Shown here piece after piece: positions 11,766 through 25,879 of a DNA stretch of 55,000 nt. A program made the position numbers and the translations under genes. This DNA is from Glandiceps talaboti. Taxonomy: Eukaryota > Hemichordata > Enteropneusta > Spengelidae. The notes beneath the pieces are model-generated. The model had not been told where the DNA came from. It did no database searches and worked only from the letters and a program-made list of their open reading frames with translations. Position 1 is the first letter of the stretch; each line of letters opens with the position of its first letter. Where the stretch lies: assembly GCF_964340395.1 (NCBI RefSeq), contig NC_135562.1, forward strand, positions 17,051,485-17,106,484. The letters run 5' to 3'.

Positions 11766-12557
11766 TTGGAACGAAATACGGACAGTCAGTAAAAATCCCC
11801 GAATGGTATGTTATTATTATTGTCTATTTCTTTAAAAAAAAACCCACGGACACGTGAATGTGAAAAACGTACAAATTCTAAAAGTAAAACGTTGAAAAAC
11901 AGACAAATCAAAAGGACAGCACAAAAAGAGAACATCAAAAAACGCACGTAATACTGAACCGAAGAGGCTGAACAAATTTAGAAATTATATTGTAGCTACG
12001 TCTTGTTTTGCGTTTACTGTTTGTGATTTACTGCAGCTAAGTATATCTTGCGGTAATCAAATCCTTGTTTTTCATAACAAAACGAAATGGAGATTATGAC
12101 AAATCAACAAAAGATAATATGACATTATGATAAATCTTGTCCCCAAGTGATGGCGGTAAACACATTCAACAAACCGAATAAAGTCTGTGTGCACGTGACA
12201 ACGGAAAACAACCCCAATATATTGAACATTATTTGATTTACTTTTGTGACGTTATTTAAATGTGATTTTCTCAAAGATTGGTATGCAATTCACATAAACA
12301 ATAAATCTCGTGAAACTTAATAGACGTTATTTCCTGTTGATGGCAATTTAATTTGTTTTACTATTATACGATAACGCCTATGTGTGTGTCGAGCAATGAT
12401 CCCTCGAGCTGCACAGAGCCGGCTTTTTTTGGATTGATAGTTGCCATTTTAATTGCATTGCTGTTTGACTATATATTTTCATATACATACATCCATTTTA
12501 ACAACTATTAATCCGATTGAGGAATTAAAGCTACGTGACTCGCTGGTTTCAAAATAA
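11766..12557. other. Non-coding stretch, nothing recognised
   Basis: AT-rich unique sequence with no gene or mobile element recognised. Confidence 0.45.
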
Positions 12558-13022
12558 GTGTATGTATGTATGTATGTATGTATGTATGTATGTATGTATG
12601 TATGTATGTATGTATGTATGTATGTATGTATGTATGTATGTATGTATGTATGTATGTGTGCGTGCGTGTATATGTACTTATGTATGTATGTATGTACAAT
12701 GTATGTATGTATGTATGTACGTACGTACGTACGTACGTACGTACGTACGTGTGTGTGTATGTATGTATGTATGTATGTATGTATGTATGTATGTATTTAT
12801 TTATGTACGTACGTACGTACGTACGTACGTACGTGTATGTGTATGTATGTACGTGTGTATGTATGTATGTATGTATGTATGTATGTATGTATGTATGTAT
12901 GTATGTATGTATGTATGTGTGTGTGCATGTATGGTATGTATGGTATGTATGTATGTATGTATGTATGTATGTATGTATGTATGTATGTGTGTATGTATGT
13001 ATGTATGTATGTGTATCTATGT
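12558..13022. repeat. Long (GTAT)n array with two (GTAC)n palindromic sectors
   Basis: About 465 bp. GTAT predominates. Two sectors are pure GTAC (12717-12750 and 12804-12834), which is self-complementary. The two sectors sit in similar surroundings, suggesting an internal duplication of about 87 bp. All three plus frames are open for 150-170 codons, purely because the unit has no stop. Confidence 0.97.
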
Positions 13023-14429
<1,407 letters not shown>

Positions 14430-14589
14430 ATACATACATACATACATACATACATACATACATACATACATACATACATACACACACACACGCGTACGTA
14501 CGTACATACATACATACATACATACATACATACATACATACATACTACATACACACACACACACACACACGTACGTACGTACGTACGTA
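14430..14589. repeat. (ATAC)n / (AC)n / (GTAC)n compound array
   Basis: ATAC units with AC runs and two GTAC sectors (about 14493-14504 and 14570-14588). Confidence 0.97.
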
Positions 14590-16699
14590 TGATATATAAA
14601 TTCATAAATTTACATTAAATATGTAATAATTTTTTTGTGTGATTAACAAAATTCAAAGTGTAACTGAAAGAGTTACCAATCAATAGAGACGACAACTATA
14701 TTTTTAGATTTTTTTCATTTTATTATCTTTACTGCTTGCATTTATCATTATTTTCATTTTCCTGTGAAGTAAAGTTCAACTTAATTGAATTCGATAAATT
14801 CTATAAAACGTAGCTTTATCTGTGAATTTCTTACGCGGTGACTTTGTTTTCTAATGTTGTTAAAAAGGAAAACTGAAAATGACCTTCAAATTTATCATTT
14901 ATCCTTTATCTATCTAGCATACTCTATTATTTAGCTTTAATTTCAATATAATCGTAATTAAATGTCTATTTTCCTGGCTTAAATTGAGTCGTAATTTTGT
15001 AAAATTCACTAAATGTTTTTAGATAGTCTTGGACTGATACACAAAAGTCGACATTGGTGGATCGTAAACCGCATTTTACTAGAAACAAGGTGGCGCCTTG
15101 TCATGTATTTTATGTGCCGCCTGAAAGACTATAAAAAGCCTAACTCATCACGAAGTGATTATTGCGGTATTATACGTTCAAAATACTAAAGGATTTTCCC
15201 AGCTGTCACTACTTTGGAAATTACCACGTCTACATCCAAAGTAATTAAATGTATCTTCAGAAACTGGACCTCGCAGACCAGTCTACAGAAATCGCTTGTC
15301 CGATCCTAAGCTCCATGGATTCATTAAAATTGGATTTATACCTTTCGGGGCTCATATCATTTCGTTTATTGTTTCCGGTATTAATACAAATGCATAAGTC
15401 CCAATAAAACCCGGCCCAGTGCAATCAATTAACCAAGTTCGAGAAACGAGTGTACAGTTTTTGGATAAATAAGACGCTTTGCTGCGAATGGATGGATGAT
15501 GTTATGTTAGTGATCTTGATAGCCTTTCACAAAAGCATTTCCAAAGTCAGACTTACGTTTCTTTAAAAACGTCAATTTGAATTCCCTCAATTCCATTACC
15601 ATACAAAATCAATCTGATTAATTCCATACAAAAGTACTGAAATTTCCAAAAACCTCCTTTTGTTGTCATAATCAGAATTGAAATGCCCAATGATTAGGTA
15701 AATTGCAAAAAAAAAAGCCGTACACAGGTTTTAATAAGTTAGGCACCGCTAGATTCAGTGATGTCCTAAAAAGGAGGGCATCTATTATAACCACACGCAC
15801 TTGAACATATTCAACAAGAATCACATAAATTGTACAAATTAACAAAAAAATCGGATCACGAAAAACCTGACACAAGTACATTTCATCCAATATGCGGTGT
15901 ACGGTGTGTGGCATGTTGCAGTAAACATGTAATCCAGACAGAAATTCATATTTTTATCTCCCTTTTCAAATGCAATCAATAAAACAGTCTGATCTAATTC
16001 TGTGTCAGCCCAAGAAGAAAGTACAATGACCAAATTCAAAGAAAAATACATAAAAAATAATTCCCTCAGAATAATTTAATTTCGTTATGAGAATAGCTGA
16101 TAATCTAATTGCATTGCATATTTGCAAACGCAAATTGATATTTCACATGCAAGCGTACGTTCTTTATTCGTGTTTCTAGGGCTATATGTAATCCGATTAA
16201 TGTTCAACTGCCAACAACGCTGGCACGTGCATATGTCATCTCGAAAATCACCCACCCACCTTACTTTCATAAACATATTGGGCTTAGTATCTTGTTGTGA
16301 ACTCCAGTACAATTAATCAATTCCTCTATGTTTCTTAGCTTTAACACTCTTTAATTCAACTGCAAGACTCGACTATCACATGGCGAAACCCTCCAGGGTC
16401 GGACCCAACTAAAGCTTAAAGCTCCTCAACTCAAAACTGCGAAATTAAAGAAAGAAAGAAAGTAATGGCAATATTGTAACTTTTGCTTGAACTACTTTCA
16501 CTCTTGAGCATCCTACTTCAGGATATTTCTGACGCTTTCCTCGGACTGGATGGCGTTGCGTTTAATTTACACGAACGTGATAGCTGGGTCACACTCATTC
16601 ATATAATCAGATGGAAGTCAGAATGGTTTATATAAAAAAGGGTAGGGTGGGGGTTTCTGGACAAAGGTGGGCTGACAGGGGGGTTAGGGGTTTTAACGT
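14590..16699. other. Mostly non-coding; one weak small ORF
   Basis: AT-rich with nothing recognised apart from a weak candidate. CTATAAAAAG at about 15130 is TATA-like, and 119 bp later a 52-codon plus-strand ORF (15249-15407) ends with its TAA inside an AATAAA. The peptide has no known motif and the arrangement may be accidental. Minus-strand frames at 15672-16312 show no domain. Confidence 0.35.
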
Positions 16700-17150
16700 T
16701 CGTTGGAAGGAGGTTCTAGCTTTGAAATTGCAGACATATGGTCTTGACATGATCATGATTACAGGATTCTAAAATATGGAACCAGGGTCAGGGTTTGAAG
16801 TTCCAATCAGGAGGTATAGATGTCAAAACGTCGGGAGACATGATCAAGATTTGAGGGTCTAAACTTACGAGACATGAAGTTTAAGGTTCAAACGGCAGGG
16901 AACATGAGGTTGTGGGGTTCTAAGGTTAGGAGACATGAGGTTTGAAATTCAAATACCAGGAGACAGGATGTTTGGAAATTCAAATACCAGGAGAAATGAG
17001 GTTTTGAAATTCAAATACCTGGAGAAATGAGGTTTTCAGGTTTAAATACAATGGAGACTTGAGGTTTTGACGTTTAAATGCCAGGAGACATGGGGTTTTG
17101 ATATTCAAATACCAGGAGACATGATTTTTGATATTCTTACATAGGAAGAT
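16700..17150. repeat. Minisatellite, ~31-bp unit, roughly 12-14 copies
   Basis: Units share GAGACATGAGGTTTTG, then AAATTCAAATACCAG. The copies at about 16930-17120 are the most alike (29-32 bp each) and decay outward in both directions. The minus-strand frame at 16980-17231 simply reads the array. Confidence 0.8.
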
Positions 17151-17224
17151 AGGCAGTGTTGACGTCCTTACGTATGGAAGTACTGAGGTCCTTAGTTCTA
17201 GAGAAACTAAAATCAGTTTAAGTC

Positions 17225-17335
17225 TATTCAATTCTGGAGACAGTTAGGCTCCCTCGGAAGGTGAAGTCTGTTTATAAGTATATTCAATTCTGGAGGCAGT
17301 TAGGCTACCCCAGAAGGTGAAGTTCATACTGATAG
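17225..17335. repeat. 56-bp tandem duplication
   Basis: Two adjacent units with a period of 56 bp share CAATTCTGGA, CAGTTAGGCT and GAAGGTGAAGT. It abuts the 31-bp minisatellite. Confidence 0.8.
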
Positions 17336-19319
17336 CAAGTCTGAAAAGAAATGTACTCAGTTCACCTTACGTTGTTTTAATTAAACAAGCTGCAATGTAA
17401 TAAGAAATATTCTGTCTCCTCTGTTCCTTTCAGCAAACGTATGAATAGCGTACATGCACACTTTCAACAAATCGTACAATAAGTAGTTACAATTTGGAAA
17501 TGAACACAGTATATCAGTGTTAGTTTACGGCACCTGCTCAGGTCATGCATGAAATTCGACATGGAATTATACATCCCATGTAAATTGCAACATGTCTATT
17601 TCAGATGTCAGGGCAGATTACACTGTGAGTGAACTTGTACGTTATAAGACGGCTTGATGCCCACGAACATGATATCTTCGGTAAGGGGGCAGCCCTAATG
17701 GCGCCTCAAGACAATACTTCGCATTATTCAACAAATGAAAACTATGGAGACTGTCATACGGAATCTATCAACGTTTATTTTACACATTATTTCAGATTCC
17801 ATTCATATCAAAAATAACAATGTGCTAATAATTGATTGAAAGGCCACATAGAAAGTATGTCAGCAGGCAAATTATCGAAGGGAGACCCCAGGGGCATGCG
17901 CAGATTGAAAGCAATTTAATCGACGTAGAGATTGTGTATTGCTGAGTTGTATTCGCAGATACATGTAAATATTCAAGTGGGGATTGTATAGTTTTATTTT
18001 CTCCCACTGACCCCCCCCCCCCATCAGTGTACGCATATGGTGGATACATATCGTTACTTTATACACAACCATTGCACAACAAAAATTAATAAAACGAAAA
18101 CTTGGACATTTGGTCCGCTTTATTTAACAGTGTTTCATATGTGAGATGACTTATTTTCGTTCGTTCTCCCCCTACTAGTACATCATAATGGCTAATTACA
18201 CATTACAAGTAAGATCATGGTTGTTTGGAAAGTACAGTCTACGCAGCATGCATTACAATGAAAACCAACTCACAGTATCTTTAATTTTTCGTTCCTTTTG
18301 AACACACCGCTTAGTGAGCTGGAGAGCCTGGGTACCTATTTATAAGTATGTAGTAATTGCATGAATGTAACTGCAACTACATTGCTAAAGCCATAATCAA
18401 TAATGAACGCTTGACACAACATTTCCAATACCAGAAACAGTAAGTTTCTGTTATCTCAGGCAACGAAAACAATGTCTGTGGCGTTATTCAAAGCAAAGTC
18501 TACACCAAATAAACCATGTCTGTGAGTTTTATATTCTAACATTCTGTCTGTACCCTAATACTAACACATATTTTCAGTGACATTTCCACTAAAAGTGACA
18601 AAGTCAAATGATGAAAATGACAAGTTGAATTATAATTATGTTGCATAGACTGTACTTTCTAAAAGTACGATGATCTTGGTTGTGTGACGTGGTGTCTATA
18701 GTATCTCACACCATTATAGAAAACATATGCAGCGCACCGATTTCCATTGTACTTAGGATTTATTCTGGTTGAAACTTGGGTTAGCACTGGAATATATTAA
18801 ACATCGTCACCACCCGGTGTGACGCCCGGATTTTATATACCCGGACGATAGTGGTCTGACAGTATAAAGTCCTCGACGCGAATATATGAAAGATACGAAC
18901 TTTGAAATTCGAATAGATCTATCGAGAGAGTTCGTATTCTTCTTTCGTGACTCACTATTGAGTAAAATTGAAGCCTTACAGGTGCAGCCTAAGGAGACGG
19001 TTGGCGGTTACTTTATCAAACAGGAAAAACCTTCTTGGCAGGACTGCTCGGGCTTAATGTTCAAATGTTCCTACATTTCTAGTCAACTTACAAGTTAAGG
19101 AACACACAGAGAGGGATTCCTCATTATATCCTTGGAACAATTTCATGAGATCTGATCGAAAATGATTAACATATCAATATATGATTTGAAATAATATGCA
19201 AATTACTTATATATTTCCGTATTCTAAGAACGTCCCCTTTAATCAATGCTAACCCTGTTCATGTATTTGATGAGAACCATTTAATACGAAGTCTTTATGA
19301 GAGAGGTACAGCTGTTGTA
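17336..19319. other. Non-coding stretch, nothing recognised
   Basis: About 2 kb of AT-rich sequence with a C14 run near 18009. Open frames at 17629-17817, 17825-18072 and 18886-19098 have no recognisable domain or consistent splice signals. Confidence 0.4.
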
Positions 19320-19760
19320 ATTATAGGCTTAATTAGGAGTCACTGTAAAAACTCTTAAAGCCGTTTGTAAATGATGTTGCAATTATCAGTCACATGTACC
19401 AAAAAGACTCATTTTGACCTAATTTGCATATCACTGTTGGGATCAGCACGTCATGAATACTTTTTAAACTAAACAAATTTCAGCTGAATTTGCTCAGTAG
19501 TTTTGGAATTATAGATTTTGTGGCTAAAAAGACACATTTTCAGACCTAATTTGCATATTACTGACAGAACAATCTGCCCAATAGTTTTTGAGTTTAAGTT
19601 TTTTACCCAAATCACGCAGCGGTGGTAAGATTATTTTGATTTGAACAATTTCCCAACTAGACACCCACGGTAATATACGTATACCCTACGGTTTTTGACT
19701 TAAAGTTGTTTAAACACACATCCACACAGACAGACCATTTCCGAACCTAAGAAGTTCATT
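19320..19760. repeat. Dispersed-repeat-like region with ~128-bp internal period
   Basis: AAAAAGACTCATTTTGACC...TTTGCATATCACTG (19398) recurs about 128 bp later as AAAAAGACACATTTTCAGACC...TTTGCATATTACTG (19526). The segment between (GCTCAGTAGTTTTGGAATTA) recurs as GCCCAATAGTTTTTGAGTTT, and again in part near 19688. Such phrases are typical of old interspersed repeats. Confidence 0.55.
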
Positions 19761-19782
19761 TGTGCTTTTAAAACGAAATTCT

Positions 19783-20168
19783 TATACTTAGGCCTCGGGA
19801 TCCCTACCCGCCCTTTTCAACTAAATTGACCAAAATTGAAAATGGTTTCAGACCACACAATCAATTTCAAATCAGTATGTAGTAGTATATAGTGCTATGA
19901 ATACAAAGCCAGTGTGTAGTGAAGAAAAACTCTTTTGATGACACTTTTAATGTGTTTTAGTGCCGTGCATTTACTCTAGGGAAATTCTTCCATTTCACAA
20001 TTTGAAGACATTCTTTTTTAGAAATATAGTACAAAACAGATCCATTAAAAGTAAAATCGTTTTTGTAGGATGAGAACTAAAATGGCGCAAACCCCTCCCC
20101 ACCGCCAACTTATAAGAATTTTTTTTTTTTTAAATCCCATATTGAACTTTTGATCTCGACCCTTATCA
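19783..20168 (+). repeat. Dispersed repeat family B, copy 1
   Basis: About 385 bp collinear with 40791-41150 in the same orientation. Shared landmarks are ATACTTAG, CTAAATTGACCAA, ACACAATCAATTT, TTTTAGTGCC, GCATTTA, AAAAGTAAAAT, TTGTAGGAT, AAAATGGC and ATTGAACT...TTGATCTCG. There is no ORF and no clear inverted termini, so the class is unknown. Confidence 0.75.
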
Positions 20169-21796
20169 ACATGCTGAAGTATCAGTTTTGGTTAAAGTTT
20201 GTGTCTATTATAGTTTGCCTATACCTCGATTTCCATAGTAGTATGTTTTCCTAGTTTTAGCCCTAATATTGATCCAGAATCACCCACGGTCAGCATATAC
20301 GGAAATTGTTCAAATACCGATATAGCTATGTGCCACATCCTACTAAATTTTCATATATGTACTATGTGGGACACAAAAAATATCGCTTTACATGGTTGGA
20401 ATGTCGTCAGGGATTTAAAGCTGAGCTGTTAGAAATGTTGATACTCTTCGGTTCTAAACATTAAAGTGAACTTGAGACACATTCATCGTTATTATTTGTT
20501 AGGTTTTATTTTTTTATGACTACACAAAAAATAAACGTTTTCCTCGACAAGTGCTTTGAAGTATATACGTCACATAAATCACTGTACAGCCGTAGGCAAG
20601 TTTGTATATGCAGGCTATATGACTATGATGGTAACGACAGTTTCAAAATAATATCACATGATCGAATAAAGCTCATTCATTTTCTTTATCCACGTGAACC
20701 ACTCATCGTTGTAAACCACACACTCCTTTACGGCAACGTCTAAGCCAAACCTTGATATTTCGCAGTGTCGCGGAAGTAATATCAGCTCTGGTTTGCGAGA
20801 CTGTAGGAAACCCGATCGATTTCTCCGTTACCGGGGATAGCGACGTTCATAGAATAACATCTAGTAAAGCTGAATACTATCTGGAATTTGAATTTGACCG
20901 TACACTACCCCCCCCCCCCCCCCGACAACCCCCCCCCCCTCCAACCCAATACCATATCGACCAAAAGACGAACAACTCAAGAATACACTCAACTACTAAA
21001 CAATCCGGCTGTACATGTATACTTACCAGAGTTGGCCAACCCTGAGCCTTTGCACTATGACTTGGCAGCTAGCTGTAACCTACACGACTAACTCTTCTAC
21101 GGCATTGAACTTCCTTTAATGGTTCTCCCTGTATATATCCGAGAACTCCACTTTATAATTGCCAATATGCATCAACTATGGCAACCAATTTGTATGCAAA
21201 GTCTCTATGCAAGAATGACTTCGCGGCCAATAAAATCTTACACACGAATACTCCACACACCGCAATTCTGAATGTAACCTTTGAACCCTGTCGATTTTAT
21301 GGTCCGACGTGACACCTTTCTAGTTATTTATGGGCATTAGAAGTTATTTGATAAGTGGAGTATGTAAAACTCAATTAGCTGTTTTTATAAGATTACATTT
21401 TTATAATTTAATTGTTGATGAAGTCTATTGAGAAATCGATATCCATTGAGAAGTGAGATCTGATTCCCCGTTCAGTGATTGGTATTCTGTCGGTATTATA
21501 TAGTCTACTGTATTCTCTGAAAGCTAAATTTATGCAGTATCTTTGGTCGGCGGTTTGTTATGTCGTGGATCATTGGTGTCATACCTAATATAGAAGACCA
21601 ATTTAATTATGATCAATGAAATGAATCAGAAATGGATTATTGTAACAGTTAAACATAAAGTTTGATGATGGTGGCCTGTAGGTAGCGACTTTAATGAAGA
21701 CACCACTAATCAAACAATTATTCATCTGATTCAATAGACATGCCGTTTTTACGTTTTCAAAATCAATGGCACGAAAGTTGTTTCATAACCGTTATC
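20169..21796. other. Non-coding stretch with poly-C tracts
   Basis: Contains a C-rich tract (20908-20940). Two adjoining open frames (20516-20743 and 20752-21045) are not low complexity, but they match no family I recognise and have no supporting splice structure. Nothing else seen. Confidence 0.4.
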
Positions 21797-22095
21797 AACT
21801 CAGTCAATGTTTTACGTCACTTCTTGCTTAACTGTGACAACTCAGTGCACGTGATGCGTGTTTTACGACACTTCTGTAACAACTCAATGTATGTTTTACG
21901 ACACTTCTCTCTCAACTGGTAAAACTCAGTGACTGTTTTACGACACTTCTGTTATAACTCTGAATTTTTTTACGACCCTTTTCGCTTACCTGTTACCTCA
22001 GTGAATGTTTTACGACACTTCTCGTTTAAGTGTGTAGAGCCCAGTGAATGTTTTTCGAAACTTCTTGCTTCACTGTTTCAACTGAGTGAATTACT
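21797..22095. repeat. Minisatellite, 32-51-bp unit, 7 copies
   Basis: Seven anchors of GTTTTACGACACTTCT type lie at about 21811, 21862, 21895, 21937, 21969, 22009 and 22052, each followed by ACTGT and AACTCAGTGAATG-like text. Spacing varies because an 8-10-bp segment after the anchor is present in some copies and absent in others. Confidence 0.8.
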
Positions 22096-25000
22096 TGTTT
22101 CGTTAGTGATTAACGTTTGTATCGAACATTATTTCTCCATCTCGCAATATCATAAGGAATGGATATCAATCAACAATATATGATAGTAATATTCCAATTG
22201 CCGAGATTTCAGTAATTTCGCACGCAAGAGGGTACCCCAGATTTGGCCAAATGGGGACTAAAATTGTGTCGTGGTCGCTGATCATGTGGCGCGAAATGCA
22301 TGAAACCATTAACAAAATGTAGGTGAAAGAACGCCGTATGTTCTATAAAGAGCATTCGTGGTTAGGAATGCTTGGATTACTGATTGTCCCTATTTAGGCT
22401 ATTACAACGGTATATAGTGGGAATAACACGGACACCGAATGTTGAGTTTGTGAGTGTCTGTTGTCTTTAAGCTACAATAACTCATATTCTGCCCCTCACT
22501 TCTGGCTACAAAACGGCTTTTGAACAGCGCTCCTAGTGGTCACACTACGAAATCTGTTATCTCTTTGATAATATAACCTCAATATTGCGTATTCACACTT
22601 TGATTTCAAACAGTAAGCCAAATAAATCGATTTATTTGCCTTGCTGTGACATAACAAGGTAAACAATGTAACGTTACGACCGGACAGACCTTCAAGTCAT
22701 TTTATACAGTGTGAATACCAATTTGTCGAATAGCTTCTGACTCAACACGATTCGTAATTTATGGTCTCCTAAAAGGAAGGACCATGCCGGTTTACTGATA
22801 ACGACAGTTACGATCGAACAACATTACCATTCGATTATGACAAATCTAGTGATATTTATCGCGGAAGAACGGAACAATGACAGTTTCTACAAATATTACC
22901 ATGCTGTTTGTGTTTCGTAAGTTATATAATCTTACAAAAAATAATGTTTCTTAAGAAACTGTTCAGATGTTAAAACCAAGCCATCACTCATTTTTAACAG
23001 AACTCAGCCCTCACGCTGGTATTTAGGAAGGCATAATGATTCCATGACATAATTTAGTATACTATGTGTTCTAAAATGTCAATAAAATACCTAACATCAG
23101 TTTTGCTAGCAACGCCAGTAGCTAAATGGCCTTCAATACATGCATTTAGCATATTGACTTAATCCCAAGCTAGTGGTACATAGTTGAATCGAGAGTTTTG
23201 AGATATTTTAACATAAGTGAAAAATAAACACAACCTCAGTTCGTGAAACTTCAAATTTTGTAAGGGGTCCTTCAAGAACATTCTGGCTACATCTTAAAAA
23301 TTTTACCTTCTTCTGAGACCACTGATAAATAGTGGTCTGGGTTTTCTCGGGCAAGGACGATATTAAAGGTTGAAGTTCAGAATGACGTTCCTTGTAGATG
23401 TCTTAATGTATTGCCTACGTAATACTTGGGTCGAGGTTATTGTCACCTCACTAAGTATTCTGAATCACCAACACTTCAGATGTCGATAAAAACTGAAGAA
23501 CACTAACCTCGTAATGGTACTAAAAATAAAGGTAACAGGAAAAGGCTAACGTAAATACCCGTAAGTCACTAATATATAAAGCGATCTCTGAGTATTGTCT
23601 GTTAACGCGCAACGCAACTACTAAAACAGCCCGACCTCCTTAAATTCCTTCGTTTGCATTCTATAGCTGTAGAACGAGAAATCAACCTACTTATTTTGCC
23701 TTGAAGTAAAATACAGTCAGATCTTTGCAAAAGAAATCAATTTGGAAAATGCACAAATTATCTAAAATTTATCTTGGTTTCAGTCAAACTTGTTAGTGGC
23801 CGCCAAATCCTGCAGGGAATGTCTATCATTTGAAAATGATCACCGTCATCATTTCAAGTTTTCAGTTTGTTTGAAGGCTTGGTTAATCTTTTGTTTGGCA
23901 AAAATATCGGCAAATTAAAGAGAATTAGTATCAGAGGTTGTCATGACATATTTGCTATAAATAATTGTATTGCGCATCGAAACAGTATCATGAAAAACGA
24001 CTGTGCAGTAAAACATTTTTATTACCTGGTATTTATTGTAGAATTTCCCCGCCAAAACTTTGACATAACAAAGGACCATCTCCATTTCTATCGTCTATAA
24101 GGCGGGAAGAAATGACGTTGGAAAGAATTACTTAAATGCCTCATGAACGGAAGAGCTTGGTTCTCAACAAATTGGTGATTAGATTTGATGGGTTCGATGA
24201 GTGTTTCCAACGTCACCATCGAGTCAACTAAATAGAATTACTTGAAACAATTCCGATCAAGATAAGGTAAAATTGCCAGAATTAAAGCAATTTTCTGGCA
24301 AAATTGCTTCATGGTGCAATAGATCCGCCTTATGGACAATTTCGTTATCCGATAAAGTCACGAGACATGTTTTGTTTCGACGTCACGTGATGATGATATC
24401 TAAACGGTTACGAATCGCGTCAGTATTACATTTCAAAAATCTCATTATTCGTACCTTAATAAACACCAATTCCATTTGTGTTAAGACACATTTACTCAGT
24501 TTGCAAACTTAAAAGAGCCGCGCTATTCATAAATGAGTACACGGTGCTACCATTTTCATCACAAATTTTTGAGATTTCGCTATACCTGAAATCATAGATT
24601 CTAGTCTGTGATCCGTATAATTCAATTAAGTATAACAGTATCACAACCTATTTTTACCGTGTCGACTCTCTAATTTCATATACACAGTGCCATACTATAC
24701 ATTTCATACAATCTAATGGCCTTCTTTTTTGAGTATTCTAACTTTGAAGCAATTTACGACATCATAAGGATGACGTAGACAACTCAATGAATAATTCATA
24801 ACGGAATGCACCACTCGTTGGCCCTGAACATGTATAACCCAACAGTACGCTGCATCAGAAAGACCTAATCTCCCAAAACAGTTATTTCATCAACTTTACT
24901 TTGCAGATATAATGCCATATACGGCCCTGTCACTCTCAGACCTCTCTCCTTGCAACATGCATGTAACTATAGAATATGCTAATTATAACATCCGGGTATA

Positions 25001-25440
25001 TATCCAAATTATAAACTCTCGTTTGTGGTATATAATCCCTCAGTTTGTACAGTGTTATGCGAACCGGGCACTTTAGTTTGACTATTGAAATGACAAATAC
25101 ATACATAGCAGAAGTAGACTACTTACATTTATCGACACACGTCGTTTTCTTATTGTTTTCGTCTAACACTTAAAAAATAATCAATGATAAATAGTCCTTG
25201 CTAACACTATAGACGCTAGAGCAAACATTGCAATAGTAAAATCGATTTTTTTGCCCCAGGTTGAGAGAATCTGATATAGTCGTATTGCAACCATATAATA
25301 AATAATGTCATGTTCGTCCGCTAATAGATGGATTAAAATTGGCAAAAAGCTAACCTTTCTTACACCTGGCATATACTGTACAGACCCTACAGTTCATTCA
25401 TGTGTCTATGAGTAGACTTTAAAGATTCACAATTGCCGTA
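22096..25440. other. Gene-poor stretch; one CTCF-like relative
   Basis: About 3.3 kb of AT-rich sequence. At 22517-22542 TTTTGAACAGC is followed by GCTCCTAGTGGTCA, related to the CTCF-like sequence at 36344. Open frames at 23867-24100, 24273-24512 and 25181-25372 show no domain. Confidence 0.4.
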
Positions 25441-25452
25441 TGCGCATGCGCA
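25441..25452. promoter_or_regulatory. NRF1-type palindrome
   Basis: TGCGCATGCGCA is a perfect 12-bp palindrome and matches the NRF1 core. No gene start is visible nearby, so function is uncertain. Confidence 0.3.
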
Positions 25453-25592
25453 ACATTGTACGTGTAACGCTATATTGTAATAGTAACATACCATAGTTTT
25501 TATTTATCACGAATGCAATACACTCGAAGTCGCTACTGCATAGATGCACAGGGATGAGGCAAAATGAAAAAAAGTGTTTTTCCTTTCTTTGA

Positions 25593-25879
25593 AGCCGCCG
25601 ACCCTCAGCAATTAAAAAAAAAATAAAAAAAAATGATAAGAAATTCTATGTCTTCTTGACCTTCATGTATGCATGAGTTCTTTCCCTAGTGATGTCTGCG
25701 CGTATTTAATCAAACTGTTATAGATGGGGTATTCTGAACATTTGGTTTTTGTTTTTGGGTGGAATCTATATTTTCCAAAAATAAATTAAAAAGGTAAAGA
25801 TAAATAAAATTAATCCTGACCTATCTACTCTATATGCTGAGGCCTTGTTATCGGACACACACAATTTTTTTTTTCGCCT
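25593..25879 (+). repeat. Dispersed repeat family C, copy 2
   Basis: Same element as 4782-5073, same orientation, with small indels, about 287 bp. The end CACACAATTTTTTTTTTCGCC is shared and similarity then stops. Confidence 0.75.

Noticed and set aside
20516-21045. Two neighbouring frames, the second with a poly-proline stretch
   Set aside because: Different frames separated by a stop. An acceptor-like TTTCGCAG lies between them, but no donor fits, and the proline run is a C homopolymer.
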